This document shows positions 31,432-41,335 of a stretch of 64,000 nt of DNA, one piece after another. The notes below the pieces were generated by a model. That model worked only from the letters and a program-made list of their open reading frames with translations. It was not told the DNA's origin and did not search any database. The stretch comes from Streptomyces sp. ISL-1 (lineage in GTDB: Bacteria > Actinomycetota > Actinomycetes > Streptomycetales > Streptomycetaceae), in NCBI RefSeq assembly GCF_018614585.1, contig NZ_JAGGOI010000038.1, forward strand, positions 1 to 64,000. Direction: 5' to 3'. The translations under genes were made by a program, and so were the position numbers. Position 1 is the stretch's first letter. Each line of letters starts with the position of its first letter.

Positions 31432-33306
31432 TCAGGCCTGGAGCCGCCACTTCTGGTTGGCGGCTCCGGTGCAGGACCAGATCTGCGCACGCGCGCCGTT
31501 CGCCGACGAGTTGTCCGAGACGTCCAGGCACTTGTCGGCCGGGACGTTCACCAGATCCCCGGTGGACGCTTCGTGGCGCCACTGCTGCGCGCCCGAGCCA
31601 TTGCACCCGTACAGCTGCACCTTCGCGCCGTTCGCCGTCGAACCGGCGGTCACGTCCAGGCACTTGCCGAGTGCCTGGACGGTGCCGTCCGCGCGGACCG
31701 TCCAGCGCTGGGCGGCGGAGCCGTTGCAGTCCCACAGCTGGACGGCCGTGCCGTCGGCGCTGGAGCCGCCCGCCACATCGAGGCACTTTCCGGCCAGGCC
31801 GACGAGGCTGCCCGTCGCGTCCGGGTCGCCGCCGGCTTGGGTGCCGGACCAGGTGAAGGTCGCGGACGTCTTGCCGGGCAGCGAGTAAGTGGCGTGCTGG
31901 CCGCGCCAGTTGACCGTGATGCTCTGCGCGGACGACGCGTCGTTGTACGCGATCAGCGCCTTCGATCCGTCGGGGTTGCGCCAGGCCACATTCGGCACTG
32001 CCGAGCTCGCCGTGGACGCGATCCGGTGGGCCCCCGGCTTCACGAACTTCGTGAGGTGGCCCATCGTGTAGTACTCGATCATGTAGTCCACCTGGCCGTG
32101 CCTGCCGTCGCCGTTGTGCACGGTGATCAGGCCGTCGCAGACCCCGCAGCCGCCGTTGTGCGGGCCGCGGTTCTGGTCGACCGCGAGGGACCATTTGGTC
32201 ACCGACTTCGCCCAGTTACGGGTGTAGTCGATGATGTTCATCATGTCCTCGCGCTGCTGATTGGCGATCCAGGTGCCGCCCGAGTGCTCGGTCTGGAAGG
32301 CGTCCAGCTGCGGGTACTGGTTGTGGACCTCAGTCTGCTTGGAGACGTTGCCGCCGTAGCCGTGCCAGGCGATGCCGCCGAAGTTGGGGTGGCTGCGCAC
32401 AGCCGCGTCGTTCACCGTCTGGGCGGCGTACGCGTCGTAGGTGTCCCAATTCCAGTCGTGCGCCATGACCTCGGTCGCCAGGCCCGCTCCCTGGAGCTTC
32501 GGCAGCAGCTCGCTCTTGGTGAAGTAGGCCAGCCCCGAAGCGTTCCAGCTCATCGACGGGTAGCTGTCGCAGCAGGTCGGCTCGTTCTGCGCGGTGACAT
32601 AGTCGACCGGGACGCCCTGGTCGCGGTAGGCCTGCAGATACTTCACGAAGTAGTTCGCGTACGCGCCGTAGAACTCTGATTTCAGCCAGCCGCCGTTGAG
32701 CTGCCCGCTGTCCTTCATCCAGGCGGGCGCGGTCCACGGCGAGGCCATCGTGGTGAGAGCGGGGTTGAGCTGCTTGGCCTGCTTGGTCAGCGGCAGCACG
32801 TCGGCGAGATCGTGCGCGATGGAGAACTTCGACAGCGTCGGGTCACTCTGCCCGGCCGGGACGTCGTCGTACGTATAGCCGAAGCGGGCCAGGTCGGAGC
32901 CGCCCATCGGGTTGCGTACGAAGGACAGCCCGATCCCCTCGGTGGGGGAGAAGAGCTTCCTCATCGTGTCGTCGCGGGTCGCCTGGGACAGTGCGCCGCT
33001 GCCCTTCATCAGCCAGGCCGCGGTGTCGGTGAAGGACGCCCCGCCACCCGTGAAGGTCTGGAAGCGGGTGTTCTCGTCGACGGTGACATTGGCGCCGCTG
33101 CCGCCGGTGCCCGGCTGGAAGTTGACGGGTGTCTGCTGCTGGAGGCCGCGGGTGACGTGGCGGCCGCCGGTGTCGTCAGTCGTGGTCAGCCAGACGTTCA
33201 CCTGCTCGCCCGCGGCCTGTGCCGTACCGGCCGATAAGCCGGTAAGTCCGGCGGCAGCCAGGGCCGATGCGAGCAGGATCCTGATCGTTCTCGTACGTCG
33301 TGCCAT
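31432..33306 (-). CDS. Secreted GH30 glycosidase with ricin-type (CBM13) domain
   Basis: A 624-residue secreted enzyme. ATG 33306 (AGAGAGG upstream) leads a Sec signal peptide, MARRTRTIRILLASALAAAG, with cleavage near AQAA. The GH30 barrel shows the acid/base Glu in VTAQNEPTCCDSYP and the nucleophile Glu in FQTEHSGGTW; then a beta-sandwich and a C-terminal ricin-B lectin domain with three repeats of GKCLDV...QLWDCNGS type. GH30 members act on beta-1,6-glucan, glucosylceramide or xylan; glucan is suggested by the GH3 neighbour. Divergent from the LacI gene. Confidence 0.92.
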   Translation of the reverse strand: MARRTRTIRILLASALAAAGLTGLSAGTAQAAGEQVNVWLTTTDDTGGRHVTRGLQQQTPVNFQPGTGGSGANVTVDENTRFQTFTGGGASFTDTAAWLMKGSGALSQATRDDTMRKLFSPTEGIGLSFVRNPMGGSDLARFGYTYDDVPAGQSDPTLSKFSIAHDLADVLPLTKQAKQLNPALTTMASPWTAPAWMKDSGQLNGGWLKSEFYGAYANYFVKYLQAYRDQGVPVDYVTAQNEPTCCDSYPSMSWNASGLAYFTKSELLPKLQGAGLATEVMAHDWNWDTYDAYAAQTVNDAAVRSHPNFGGIAWHGYGGNVSKQTEVHNQYPQLDAFQTEHSGGTWIANQQREDMMNIIDYTRNWAKSVTKWSLAVDQNRGPHNGGCGVCDGLITVHNGDGRHGQVDYMIEYYTMGHLTKFVKPGAHRIASTASSAVPNVAWRNPDGSKALIAYNDASSAQSITVNWRGQHATYSLPGKTSATFTWSGTQAGGDPDATGSLVGLAGKCLDVAGGSSADGTAVQLWDCNGSAAQRWTVRADGTVQALGKCLDVTAGSTANGAKVQLYGCNGSGAQQWRHEASTGDLVNVPADKCLDVSDNSSANGARAQIWSCTGAANQKWRLQA

Positions 33307-33498
33307 GGGCTGGGCCCTCTCTGGCAGAGGTGTGGGGGACGAGGCGTGAGTGAACTGCCGTTGGGTACGGCCGTCAAGGGTTTGCGCATTCAGAGCCTGA
33401 ACGCACAACCCCCTCCATGCGCCGGGAACTTGGGGTTCTGGGGATCTCGGTGTGAAGTATTGACGACGGGGCGGAACGCCGATTGACTCGCGCGCACC

Positions 33499-33528
33499 AC
33501 CGGTACCGGTTCCGGCACCGGTTCCGGA
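33499..33528. promoter_or_regulatory. Candidate LacI operator between GH30 and lacI-type gene
   Basis: ACCGGTACCGGT (33499-33510) is a perfect 12-bp palindrome, followed by a second ACCGGTTCCGG. Repeated CCGGT half-sites between a LacI regulator and its divergent glycosidase fit an operator; unproven. Confidence 0.45.
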
Positions 33529-33548
33529 AGTCGATCCGAAGGGCTCCG

Positions 33549-34529
33549 ATGCGTGTCACGATCGCTGATGTCGCACGTGAGGCGGGTGTCAGCAAGACAA
33601 CCGTGTCCCGCGTCCTGAACACCAAGGGTGAAGTGGACGTCACGACGGCCGCGCGCGTTCGTGAAGTGATCGCAAGCCTCGGCTATGTGCCCAGCAGCGG
33701 TGCCGTCGGCCTGGCCCGCGGCAGCAGCCGTACGGTCGGCATGCTCACACCCCCGCTCAACTGGCCGTGGATGGGGGAGGTTCTGCAGGGAGTCGTCGAC
33801 ACCGTCGAGGCCGCCGGGTACGGGCTGCTGCTCTTCACCTGCAACCGCGGAGCCGAGTCCGTGGAGCACTTCACCAGCCAGGTCTCGGCCCGTGCCTTCG
33901 ACGGACTGCTCCTGGTCGAGCCCGAGAACACCCTCGACACGATCACCGCCATGCACCGCAAGGGCCTCCCGGTCGTGTTGATCGACGACCGCGGCCATCA
34001 CCCGGAGTTCCCGTCCGTCGCGACGACCAACCGCGAAGGCGGAGCGTCCGCAGCCCGCCATCTGCTCGCCGTGGGCCGCACCCGCCCCCTCGTCATCACC
34101 GGCCGTCGCCACTTCGGCTGCGTACGCGAGAGGCTGAGCGGTTTCCTCGAGGTCCTGCCGACCGGCCTTGTCGCCGAGGGGGACTTCACCGAGGCGTCCG
34201 GTCGGCTCGCGGTCGAACGGACCCTCGCCGCCGGCACGACTTTCGACTCGGTCTTCGCGCACAACGACCTCAGCGCGGTGGGCGCGCTGCGGGCGCTGCG
34301 CGCGGCGGGCCGGACCGTGCCGGACGACATCGCCGTGGTCGGTTTCGACGACATACCCATGGCCCAGCACACCGAGCCGCCGCTGACCACCGTGCGCCAG
34401 CCCATGCGGGAGATGGGTGAGACGGCGGCGCGGATGCTCCTGGCACACCTGGGCGGCACCCCCGCCCCCGACGAGCCCGTCGTTCTGCCCACCGAACTGA
34501 TCGTCCGCCGTTCCGCACCCGCGTCGTGA
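33549..34529 (+). CDS. LacI-family regulator of glucan utilisation
   Basis: A 326-residue repressor: the N-terminal helix-turn-helix RVTIADVAREAGVSKTTVSR and hinge are followed by a periplasmic-binding-protein-like effector domain ending PDDIAVVGFDDIPMAQHTEP and PLTTVRQPMREMGETAARML. The ATG at 33549 is preceded by GAAGGG and gives the canonical start; a longer reading exists but is not needed. It lies between the divergent GH30 and the downstream GH3 gene (35 bp gap) and probably controls both in response to a glucan oligosaccharide. Confidence 0.92.
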   Translation: MRVTIADVAREAGVSKTTVSRVLNTKGEVDVTTAARVREVIASLGYVPSSGAVGLARGSSRTVGMLTPPLNWPWMGEVLQGVVDTVEAAGYGLLLFTCNRGAESVEHFTSQVSARAFDGLLLVEPENTLDTITAMHRKGLPVVLIDDRGHHPEFPSVATTNREGGASAARHLLAVGRTRPLVITGRRHFGCVRERLSGFLEVLPTGLVAEGDFTEASGRLAVERTLAAGTTFDSVFAHNDLSAVGALRALRAAGRTVPDDIAVVGFDDIPMAQHTEPPLTTVRQPMREMGETAARMLLAHLGGTPAPDEPVVLPTELIVRRSAPAS

Positions 34530-34564
34530 CCTCCGCAGTACCCGTCCGTACCGAAGGAGCCGCA

Positions 34565-37500
34565 ATGCCACGCACCCGCCTGAGAACGAGAACTGGTACG
34601 GCGGTGCTCGCCGCCACCGCCGTACTCACAGGCCTGCTCGGCGGTGCCGCCTCCGGCGCCGCCGCCGACGACCCCGCGCCCGTCCTCGTGGACCGCTTCG
34701 AGGGTGAGATCCCCTTCGCGAACCCCCCGGCGGATGGCATCTTCACCTGGGGCAGTGACGCCGACGACCAGCCGAAACTGGAGCTCAAGGAGCGCGCTGA
34801 CGCACCCGAGGGCAGCAAGGTCCTCGAAGGCGCCTACGACATCAGCGGCTGGGGCGGACTCACCCACGACTTCGCCTTCGACAAGCCCGCCCACGACTGG
34901 ACCGCGCACAAGGGCATCCGCTTCTGGTGGTACGGCCAGAACACCGCACCCCTCCCGCCCGGTTCCGGCAAGCGCGTCAACTTCGAGCTCAAGGACGGCG
35001 GCGCCAACGGCGAGGCCTCCGAGCTGTGGACCACGTCCTTCACCGACGACTGGGAGGGCTGGCATCTCGTCGAGATCCCCTTCGCCGACTTCCAGTACCG
35101 CGCGGACTACCAGCCGGTCGGCGGCATCGACCAGGTCCTCGGCCTGAACGAGATGTGGGGGTACGCCCTCACCCTGCCGCCCGGCGCGCCCGGCAAGTTC
35201 GCCATGGACGGCGTGGAGCTGTATGGAAAGGCCGACCCGGCACTGAAGGCGAAGGTTCTCTCCGCCGCCGTGTACCCGGTCGACGAGGGCGGCACCGCCC
35301 AGGTGAAGATCTCCGTCGCCACCACAGGCTCGGGCCCGGTCGACGAGCCCGTGACCGTCGCGTACACGACCGAGGGCGGCACCGCCGAGCCGGGCAGGGA
35401 CTACGAGCCTGTCTCCGGCACGGTCACCTTCCCGGCCGGTACGGCCTCCGGCACCTCAAAGATCGTCGCCGTCGCCACTACGAAGGACCGCACGGCCGAG
35501 TCCGCCGAGACGATCCCGCTGAGGCTCACTGTCACCGGCGCGAAGCCCCCTGCCGAGACCCCGCAGGTCGTCGTGGACGCCCACGGCCTGCCGTACCTCG
35601 ACGCCAGGCTCCCGGTGAAGAAGCGCGTCGCCGACCTTCTCTCCCGGATGTCCCTCGCCGAGAAGGCCGGCCAGATGACCCAGGCCGAGCGCAACGCGCT
35701 CAAGTCCCAAGGTGACATCGCGAGTTACGCCCTCGGCTCGCTGCTCTCGGGCGGCGGCTCGGTCCCCACTCCCAACGCCCCCGAAGCGTGGGCGAAGATG
35801 GTCGACGCCTACCAACTGCGTGCCCAGGCAACCCGGTTCCAGATCCCGTTGATCTACGGCGTGGACGCGGTGCACGGCCACAACAACGTCATCGGGTCGA
35901 CGATCATGCCGCACAACATCGGCATCGGAGCCACCCGCGACCCGGCCGTGGCCCAGAAGACCGGCGCGGTGACCGCCAAGGAGGTACGCGCCACCGGCAT
36001 CCCGTGGGACTTCGCCCCCTGCCTCTGCGTCACCCACGACGAGCGCTGGGGCCGCTCCTACGAGGCATTCGGCGAGGACCCGGCCCTGGTCACCGCGATG
36101 GAGACGGTGATCCGAGGCATGCAGGGTTCCCCGTCCGGCAAGGACCTCGACCGCAACGACAAGGTGCTGACCAGCGCCAAGCACTTCGTCGGCGACGGCG
36201 GCACGGAATTCGGGTCGTCCTCCGCCGGCTCGTACACGATCGACCAGGGCATCACCAAGGTCACCCGGCAGGAGCTGGAAGCGGTACACCTCGCGCCGTT
36301 CGCCGAAGCCGTCAAACGCGGCGCCGGCACGGTCATGCCCTCGTACTCCTCGCTGGACATCCTCGGGGACGCCGAGGGCCCGGTGAAGATGCACGCCAAC
36401 GCGGCCATGATCAACGGTGTGCTGAAGGACCGGATGGGCTTCAAGGGCTTCGTGATCAGCGACTGGCAGGCCATCGACCAGATCCCCGGCGACTACCCGA
36501 GCGACGTCCGTACGGCGATCAACGCCGGTCTCGACATGATCATGGTTCCGACGGCCTACCCGGACTTCCACAGGACTCTGCAGGACGAGGTGAAGGCGAG
36601 CCGCATCAGCGAGGCCCGGATCGACGACGCGGTCTCCCGGATCCTGACCCAGAAGTTCGCCTTGGGCCTCTTCGAGAAGCCGTACGCGGACACCTCCAAC
36701 CTGTCGAAGATCGGCTCGGCCGAGCATCGCGCGGTCGCCCGCGAGGCAGCCGCCAAGTCCCAGGTCCTGCTGAAGAACGACAGCGCGGTACTGCCGCTCA
36801 AGCCGTCCCAGAAGGTGTACGTCGCTGGGTCCAACGCCGACGACCTCGGCAACCAGGCGGGCGGCTGGACCATCAGTTGGCAGGGCTCGTCCGGAAAGAT
36901 CACGACCGGCACGACCGTCCTGGAAGGCATGAAGAAGGCCGCCCCCGACGCGGCCCTCACCTACTCCAAGGACGCGTCCGCGCCCACCGACGGCCATGAC
37001 GTCGGCGTGGTCGTGGTCGGCGAGACCCCGTACGCCGAGGGCTTCGGCGACGTCGGCAACGGCCATGACCTGGAGCTGACCGCCGCGGACAAGGCAGCCG
37101 TCGACAAGGTCTGCGCCGCGATGAAGTGCGCGGTGCTGATCGTCTCCGGCCGCCCGCAGCTCATCGGCGACCGCCTCGGCGACATCGACGCGCTCGTCGC
37201 CTCCTGGCTGCCGGGCACGGAGGGCGACGGTGTGGCCGACGTCCTCTACGGCAAGCGCGCCTTCACCGGACAGCTCCCTGTCACCTGGCCGAGGTCCGAG
37301 GCCCAGCTGCCGGTCAACGTCGGGGACAAGGCGTATGACCCGCAGTACCCGTACGGCTGGGGCCTGACCACGCTGAGCAGGCCGCCGTCGGGCGGCGAAC
37401 ACACCCTCAGGGCGATCGCCCTCGCGGCGAAGCTCCTGGAGGCGACGGGCCGGGCGGACTCCCCGGAGGCGAGGGCGCTGGTCTCGCAGGCGCGGCTGAT

Positions 37501-37633
37501 GGTCCAGGCGAAGATCGGCCAGCACGTGACGGCGGCGTCGGCGAAGCCGTTCGCGCAGGCGGATCACTTGCTGCTGGGGGGTGACGTGACGGGAGCGGTG
37601 GCGAGCCTGACGGTGGCGTACAGGCTGGCTTAG
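34565..37633 (+). CDS. Secreted GH3 beta-glucosidase/exoglucanase with N-terminal accessory domains
   Basis: A 1022-residue secreted enzyme. A signal peptide (TGTAVLAATAVLTGLLGGAA) is followed by a CIA30/CBM11-like jelly-roll (about 40-220), a Calx-beta-like domain (about 225-330: GGTAEPGRDYEPVSGTVTFP), then GH3 domains from MSLAEKAGQMTQAERNAL. The nucleophile Asp is in GFVISDWQAIDQIPG; KHFVGDGGT marks the substrate pocket. The ExoI-like layout suggests release of glucose from beta-glucans or glucan oligomers, complementing the GH30. A short helical tail follows the catalytic part. Likely cotranscribed with the LacI gene. Confidence 0.92.
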   Translation: MPRTRLRTRTGTAVLAATAVLTGLLGGAASGAAADDPAPVLVDRFEGEIPFANPPADGIFTWGSDADDQPKLELKERADAPEGSKVLEGAYDISGWGGLTHDFAFDKPAHDWTAHKGIRFWWYGQNTAPLPPGSGKRVNFELKDGGANGEASELWTTSFTDDWEGWHLVEIPFADFQYRADYQPVGGIDQVLGLNEMWGYALTLPPGAPGKFAMDGVELYGKADPALKAKVLSAAVYPVDEGGTAQVKISVATTGSGPVDEPVTVAYTTEGGTAEPGRDYEPVSGTVTFPAGTASGTSKIVAVATTKDRTAESAETIPLRLTVTGAKPPAETPQVVVDAHGLPYLDARLPVKKRVADLLSRMSLAEKAGQMTQAERNALKSQGDIASYALGSLLSGGGSVPTPNAPEAWAKMVDAYQLRAQATRFQIPLIYGVDAVHGHNNVIGSTIMPHNIGIGATRDPAVAQKTGAVTAKEVRATGIPWDFAPCLCVTHDERWGRSYEAFGEDPALVTAMETVIRGMQGSPSGKDLDRNDKVLTSAKHFVGDGGTEFGSSSAGSYTIDQGITKVTRQELEAVHLAPFAEAVKRGAGTVMPSYSSLDILGDAEGPVKMHANAAMINGVLKDRMGFKGFVISDWQAIDQIPGDYPSDVRTAINAGLDMIMVPTAYPDFHRTLQDEVKASRISEARIDDAVSRILTQKFALGLFEKPYADTSNLSKIGSAEHRAVAREAAAKSQVLLKNDSAVLPLKPSQKVYVAGSNADDLGNQAGGWTISWQGSSGKITTGTTVLEGMKKAAPDAALTYSKDASAPTDGHDVGVVVVGETPYAEGFGDVGNGHDLELTAADKAAVDKVCAAMKCAVLIVSGRPQLIGDRLGDIDALVASWLPGTEGDGVADVLYGKRAFTGQLPVTWPRSEAQLPVNVGDKAYDPQYPYGWGLTTLSRPPSGGEHTLRAIALAAKLLEATGRADSPEARALVSQARLMVQAKIGQHVTAASAKPFAQADHLLLGGDVTGAVASLTVAYRLA

Positions 37634-37890
37634 TGGTCCGGTTGGGAAGTCCTTCGGGGGTTGATCAGGCTGCCGCCGCGACGGAGGATTCTTCCTGGCG
37701 ATCGGCGGTGTGCCGGTCGTGCCTTTACTGATCGTGGCCAGCGGCGGGTACTTGCCCTGGGGCCTGCGGGTGCGCGGACGTCCGAGCGCCGACTTGTCAC
37801 CGGCCGATGGCCCCCCGCGTCGGCTCCCGGAGGCCGACGCAGGGAGGGACTTCGGGTAGTTGCTCTGCTCGTTCTCGGTTGGACCTGACG
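37634..37890. other. Gene-free spacer between convergent genes
   Basis: Lies between the 3' ends of the GH3 gene and the minus-strand hydrolase. No gene or clear terminator; the hairpin CGTCGGC...GCCGACG around 37812-37845 is the only structure noticed. Confidence 0.4.
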
Positions 37891-38853
37891 CTAGCCGGTT
37901 CCGAGGGCGTCGCGCAGGAGAGAGACGGCCTGGTCGACGGCTGCTCGCGTGGCTTTGGACTGGCTGAGCGAGTTGATCATCATGAAGTCGTGCACCGTGC
38001 CGTCGTAGCGCACCGTGGTGACCGGGACGCCGGCGGCGCGCAGCTTGGCGGCGTACGCCTCGCCCTCGTCGCGCAGCACGTCGGCCTCGTCGACGATCAG
38101 CAGGGTGGGCGGCAGGTCGGTGAGCTGCTCGGTGGTGGCGTGGTTGGGAGAGGCGGTGATCTCCGCGCGCTGCTTCGCGTCGGTGATGTAGGCGTCCCAG
38201 AACCACTCCATCGCCTTGCGGCTGAGGTAGTAGCCGGTGTCGAACTGGTCGTAGGACTTGGTGTCCATGGCCGCGTCCGTGACCGGGTAGTACATCGACT
38301 GCTGCACGAACGTGACGTCACCGCGTTCCTTGGCCATCAGGGCGAGCGCGGCGGTCATGTTCCCGCCGACCGAGTCGCCGGCCACCGCCATGCGCCGGGC
38401 GTCCAGGTTCTTGGACGCTCCCTCGCGCGTGATCCACTGTGCGGTGGCGTAGCCCTGCTCGATGGCCACGGGGTAGTGGGCCTCCGGTGAGCGGGTGTAC
38501 TCCACGAAGGCCACCGCCGCGCGGGCACCGACCGCAAACTCCCGCACCAGGCGATCATGGGTGGCGGCGTTGCCCAGCACCCAGCCGCCGCCGTGCATGT
38601 ACAGCACGACGGGCAGCGTTCCGGTGACGCCCTTCGGTTTGACGATGCGCACCCGCACGTCGCCCACGGAGGCCGGCACGGTGATCCACTCCTCGTCGAC
38701 CGGCAGCTTGTCGATCGGCGCGACTTGCAGGTCGTCGAGGACCTTGCGCGCTTCGGTCGGCTTCAGCTCGTACAGGAACGGATGGTTCGAGGTCGCGTCG
38801 GCCAGTTCCTGCGCCGGGCGCTCCAGGATGATCGAGGCAGATTGAGCAGCCAT
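37891..38853 (-). CDS. Alpha/beta hydrolase, hormone-sensitive-lipase (esterase) type
   Basis: A 320-residue serine esterase. The oxyanion motif is LYMHGGGWVLGN, the nucleophile elbow AVAGDSVGGNMTAAL, the acid in LLIVDEADVLRDEGE and the catalytic His in YDGTVHDFMMINS. No signal peptide, so cytoplasmic. Length and motifs match HSL-like carboxylesterases acting on short-chain esters. ATG 38853 follows GGGAG. The substrate and relation to neighbours are unclear. Confidence 0.9.
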   Translation of the reverse strand: MAAQSASIILERPAQELADATSNHPFLYELKPTEARKVLDDLQVAPIDKLPVDEEWITVPASVGDVRVRIVKPKGVTGTLPVVLYMHGGGWVLGNAATHDRLVREFAVGARAAVAFVEYTRSPEAHYPVAIEQGYATAQWITREGASKNLDARRMAVAGDSVGGNMTAALALMAKERGDVTFVQQSMYYPVTDAAMDTKSYDQFDTGYYLSRKAMEWFWDAYITDAKQRAEITASPNHATTEQLTDLPPTLLIVDEADVLRDEGEAYAAKLRAAGVPVTTVRYDGTVHDFMMINSLSQSKATRAAVDQAVSLLRDALGTG

Positions 38854-39149
38854 GACAATGCTCCCCAGTGCTGAGATGCATGGTGAAGAGGGGTGGGCGC
38901 GTGATGCCCGCCCTGGGGCGTCGGCGCCCCCGCAAACCCGGGCTCTGGGCCGAGCCCCTGGTCAAGCCCTCGATGGGGCAATACGCCCATCGTAGTCGCG
39001 CGCCTTGCGCCCCTCGACTGGGGACGCTGGCCGGCGAGGTTCGGAATACCGGCCGGCGACGGCGATTGGGGCGCGGGGCCGGGGCGGAGCCCCAGGGCCT
39101 GGGCCTTTCCGTATGTCCGAATTCGTACCCATTCGGGTAGCGTCAAGGT
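38854..39149. other. Intergenic region upstream of two divergent genes
   Basis: Divergent promoter region for the esterase (minus) and the Gly-rich membrane protein (plus). It contains a GC-rich GGCGGAGCCCC-type motif like those in the 29.3-kb repeats, and no gene. Confidence 0.4.
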
Positions 39150-40490
39150 ATGAAGACCAGGCTGCTTACCGCACTGTCCGGTCTGCTGCTTGCCTTCTCG
39201 GCCACCGCCCTCGTCGCGGCCCCGGAAGTCCTCGCAGCCACCGGCCCCGAAACCGTGGCCGAAGCCCTCAAGCAGAGCCCCGTGTACGTCGATCCGCGCG
39301 CCGCCGGCCAGCTGTCCAGCGCCGAAGCGGACTCCCTCGCGAAGAAGATCAAGGACGCGGACAAGCCGCTGTTCGTGGCCGTCCTGCCGGCCGGGACGGC
39401 GGAGTTCCCGCCGAACACGGTCATGCAGAACCTCCGCACCGAGACCGGCATCACCGGTCTGTACGCCGTCCGCCTCGGCGACGGCTTCAACGCGGGCGCT
39501 GACCGTAGCGTCATGTCCGAACAGGCCGTGCGGAACCTGGTCACCGCGGTCAAGACACCCCCCGGCGCCGACGCCGCCACCCAGCTGAACAACTTCGTCG
39601 ACCAGGCACTGCCCCAGCTGCGCGGCAGCGCCCCCGCCTCCTGGGGTTCGGCCCCCGACGAAGGCGTGAACGTCGGCAGCCTGATCACGGTTGGCGCGGT
39701 CGCCGCCGCCGGCGGCGCGGGCGTGTACAGCGTGATCCGCCGCAACCGCCGCAAGCGGTATGAGGCGGAGCAAGCCGCCCTCGACAAGCTGCGCGTGGTC
39801 GTCGACGAGGACATCACCGCGTTCGGCGAGGAGCTGGACCGGCTGGACTTCCACCCCTCGGAGAAGGGCGCGAACGACGCGATGCGCGCCGACTACGAGC
39901 GCGCACTCGACTCGTACGACAAGGCGAAGTCGCTGATGGGGTCGGCCGAGCACCCCAGTGACGTACGCGGGGTCACGCAGGCCCTGGAGGACGGCCGGTA
40001 CTCACTGGCCGCCCTGGACGCGCGCCGTACGGGGCAGTCCGTGCCGGAGCGCCGGGCGCCCTGCTTCTTCGACCCGCGCCACGGTCTCTCGGTCGCCGAC
40101 ATGACCTGGACCCCGGCGGGCGCCACGTCCCGCGAGGTCCCGGTCTGCGCCGCCGACAAGGCTCGTCTCGAGGACGGCCAGGACCCGATGGGCCGCATGG
40201 TCGAGACGGAGTCCGGCCGTCGCCCGTACTGGGAGGCGGGTCCGGCGTACGGCCCCTGGGCGGGCGGCTACTTCGGCGGCGGGCTGCTGCCGGGCCTGCT
40301 GGTGGGCACCTTGCTGGGCAACATGCTCGCCAGTCCGGCGTACGCGGCGGACTACGGCGGCGGTGAGTTCAGCGGCGGCGACTACTCGGGCGCCGACTTC
40401 AACTCCTCCGACTTCGACGGGGGAGGGGGCTGGGGCGGCGGCGGAGACTTCGGCGGCGGCGGCGGCTTCGACGGCGGCGGCGGCTTCTAG
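39150..40490 (+). CDS. Exported/membrane protein with Gly-rich C-terminus
   Basis: 446 residues. The N-terminus is a signal peptide (LLTALSGLLLAFSATALVAA). An extracytoplasmic domain of about 140 residues follows, then a helix (VGSLITVGAVAAAGGAGVYS) with RRNRRKRY on its cytoplasmic side. A charged helical region then runs to about 330 (AALDKLRVVVDEDITAFGEE). Near the end lies a second hydrophobic patch (GGGLLPGLLVGTLLGNMLAS) and a tail of Gly with Asp/Ser/Phe. The domain order recalls TPM-domain proteins ending in Gly-rich repeats, but I cannot assign it. The next gene overlaps it by one base (TAGTG), implying coupling. Confidence 0.8.
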   Translation: MKTRLLTALSGLLLAFSATALVAAPEVLAATGPETVAEALKQSPVYVDPRAAGQLSSAEADSLAKKIKDADKPLFVAVLPAGTAEFPPNTVMQNLRTETGITGLYAVRLGDGFNAGADRSVMSEQAVRNLVTAVKTPPGADAATQLNNFVDQALPQLRGSAPASWGSAPDEGVNVGSLITVGAVAAAGGAGVYSVIRRNRRKRYEAEQAALDKLRVVVDEDITAFGEELDRLDFHPSEKGANDAMRADYERALDSYDKAKSLMGSAEHPSDVRGVTQALEDGRYSLAALDARRTGQSVPERRAPCFFDPRHGLSVADMTWTPAGATSREVPVCAADKARLEDGQDPMGRMVETESGRRPYWEAGPAYGPWAGGYFGGGLLPGLLVGTLLGNMLASPAYAADYGGGEFSGGDYSGADFNSSDFDGGGGWGGGGDFGGGGGFDGGGGF

Positions 40491-41113
40491 TGGGGTACTA
40501 CGCCGAGCGGGTCGTGCCGCGGATCGTCAACGTCGCCTGCGGGGTCAAGGCAGCCGAACCGCTACGACGCCGCGTCTGCGAGGGCCTGGCGGGCGAAGTG
40601 ATCGAGATCGGATTCGGTTCGGGGCACAACGTCCCCTTCTACCCGGCGGCCGTCACCGGCGTGACCGCGATCGAGCCGTCCGATGTCGGATGGCGACTTG
40701 CCGGCGAACGCGTCAGGGCGGCGAGCGTCCCGGTGCGGCGCGCCGGTCTGGACGGCCAGTCCCTGCCGTTCCAGGACGACAGTTTTGATGCCGCCCTGTC
40801 CACCTGGACGCTGTGCACCATCCCCGACGCCGTTGCCGCCCTGCGCGAGGTGCGTCGCGTACTCAGGCCCGGAGGGACCTTGCACTTCCTGGAGCATGGG
40901 CTGGCCCCGGAAGAGGACGAAAACGTACGCCGCTGGCAACGACGGCTCGAACCGATGGAGAAACGGCTCTTCGGCGGGTGCCACCTCACGCGGCCGACCG
41001 TCGACATGCTGACGACCGCGGGGTTCACGATCACGGCGCTCGACGTCTTCTACGAGGAGGGCGCGCCGAAGTTCATGGGCGCCGACTCCCTCGGCACCGC
41101 CCTGTCTCCGTAG
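40490..41113 (+). CDS. Class I SAM-dependent methyltransferase
   Basis: A 207-residue methyltransferase with motif I EVIEIGFGSGHNVPFY, motif II-III area AIEPSDVGWRLAGERV and the post-motif region FDAALSTWTLCTIPDAVAAL, then REVRRVLRPGGTLHFLEHG. It resembles UbiE/phospholipid-type small methyltransferases. The GTG start overlaps the previous stop by one base, so expression is coupled to the membrane protein. Substrate unknown. Confidence 0.9.
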   Translation: MGYYAERVVPRIVNVACGVKAAEPLRRRVCEGLAGEVIEIGFGSGHNVPFYPAAVTGVTAIEPSDVGWRLAGERVRAASVPVRRAGLDGQSLPFQDDSFDAALSTWTLCTIPDAVAALREVRRVLRPGGTLHFLEHGLAPEEDENVRRWQRRLEPMEKRLFGGCHLTRPTVDMLTTAGFTITALDVFYEEGAPKFMGADSLGTALSP

Positions 41114-41335
41114 TCAGCGCTCGGCGACGAAGGCGGCCCAGGCTGCCTGGACGACGGTGAGGACCGGTCCGGCGGGGTTCTTGGAGTCACGGATGTGGAC
41201 GGCGAGGGGGTGGGCTGCGACCTCGACGCAGTCGCCGCCGGCGTCGCTGCTGTAGCTCGACTTCCGCCAGTCGTACGCGACTTCGACGCAGTCCCCGCCC
41301 TCGCTGCCGCTGTAACTGGACTTGAACCAGTTCAT
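41114..41335 (-). CDS. DUF397 protein with two DUF397 units
   Basis: 73 residues holding the DUF397 signature twice: NWFKSSYSGSEGGDCVEVAY and WRKSSYSSDAGGDCVEVAAH, followed by IRDSKNPAGPVLTV. The family accompanies XRE/DUF5753 regulators in actinomycetes, often as many genomic pairs, and acts as a small partner. ATG overlaps the regulator stop as ATGA. The tandem duplication within so short a protein is a small oddity. Confidence 0.9.
   Translation of the reverse strand: MNWFKSSYSGSEGGDCVEVAYDWRKSSYSSDAGGDCVEVAAHPLAVHIRDSKNPAGPVLTVVQAAWAAFVAER

Noticed and set aside
40562..40984. Minus-strand frame opposite the methyltransferase
   Set aside because: Shadow of a gene with clear SAM-binding motifs.
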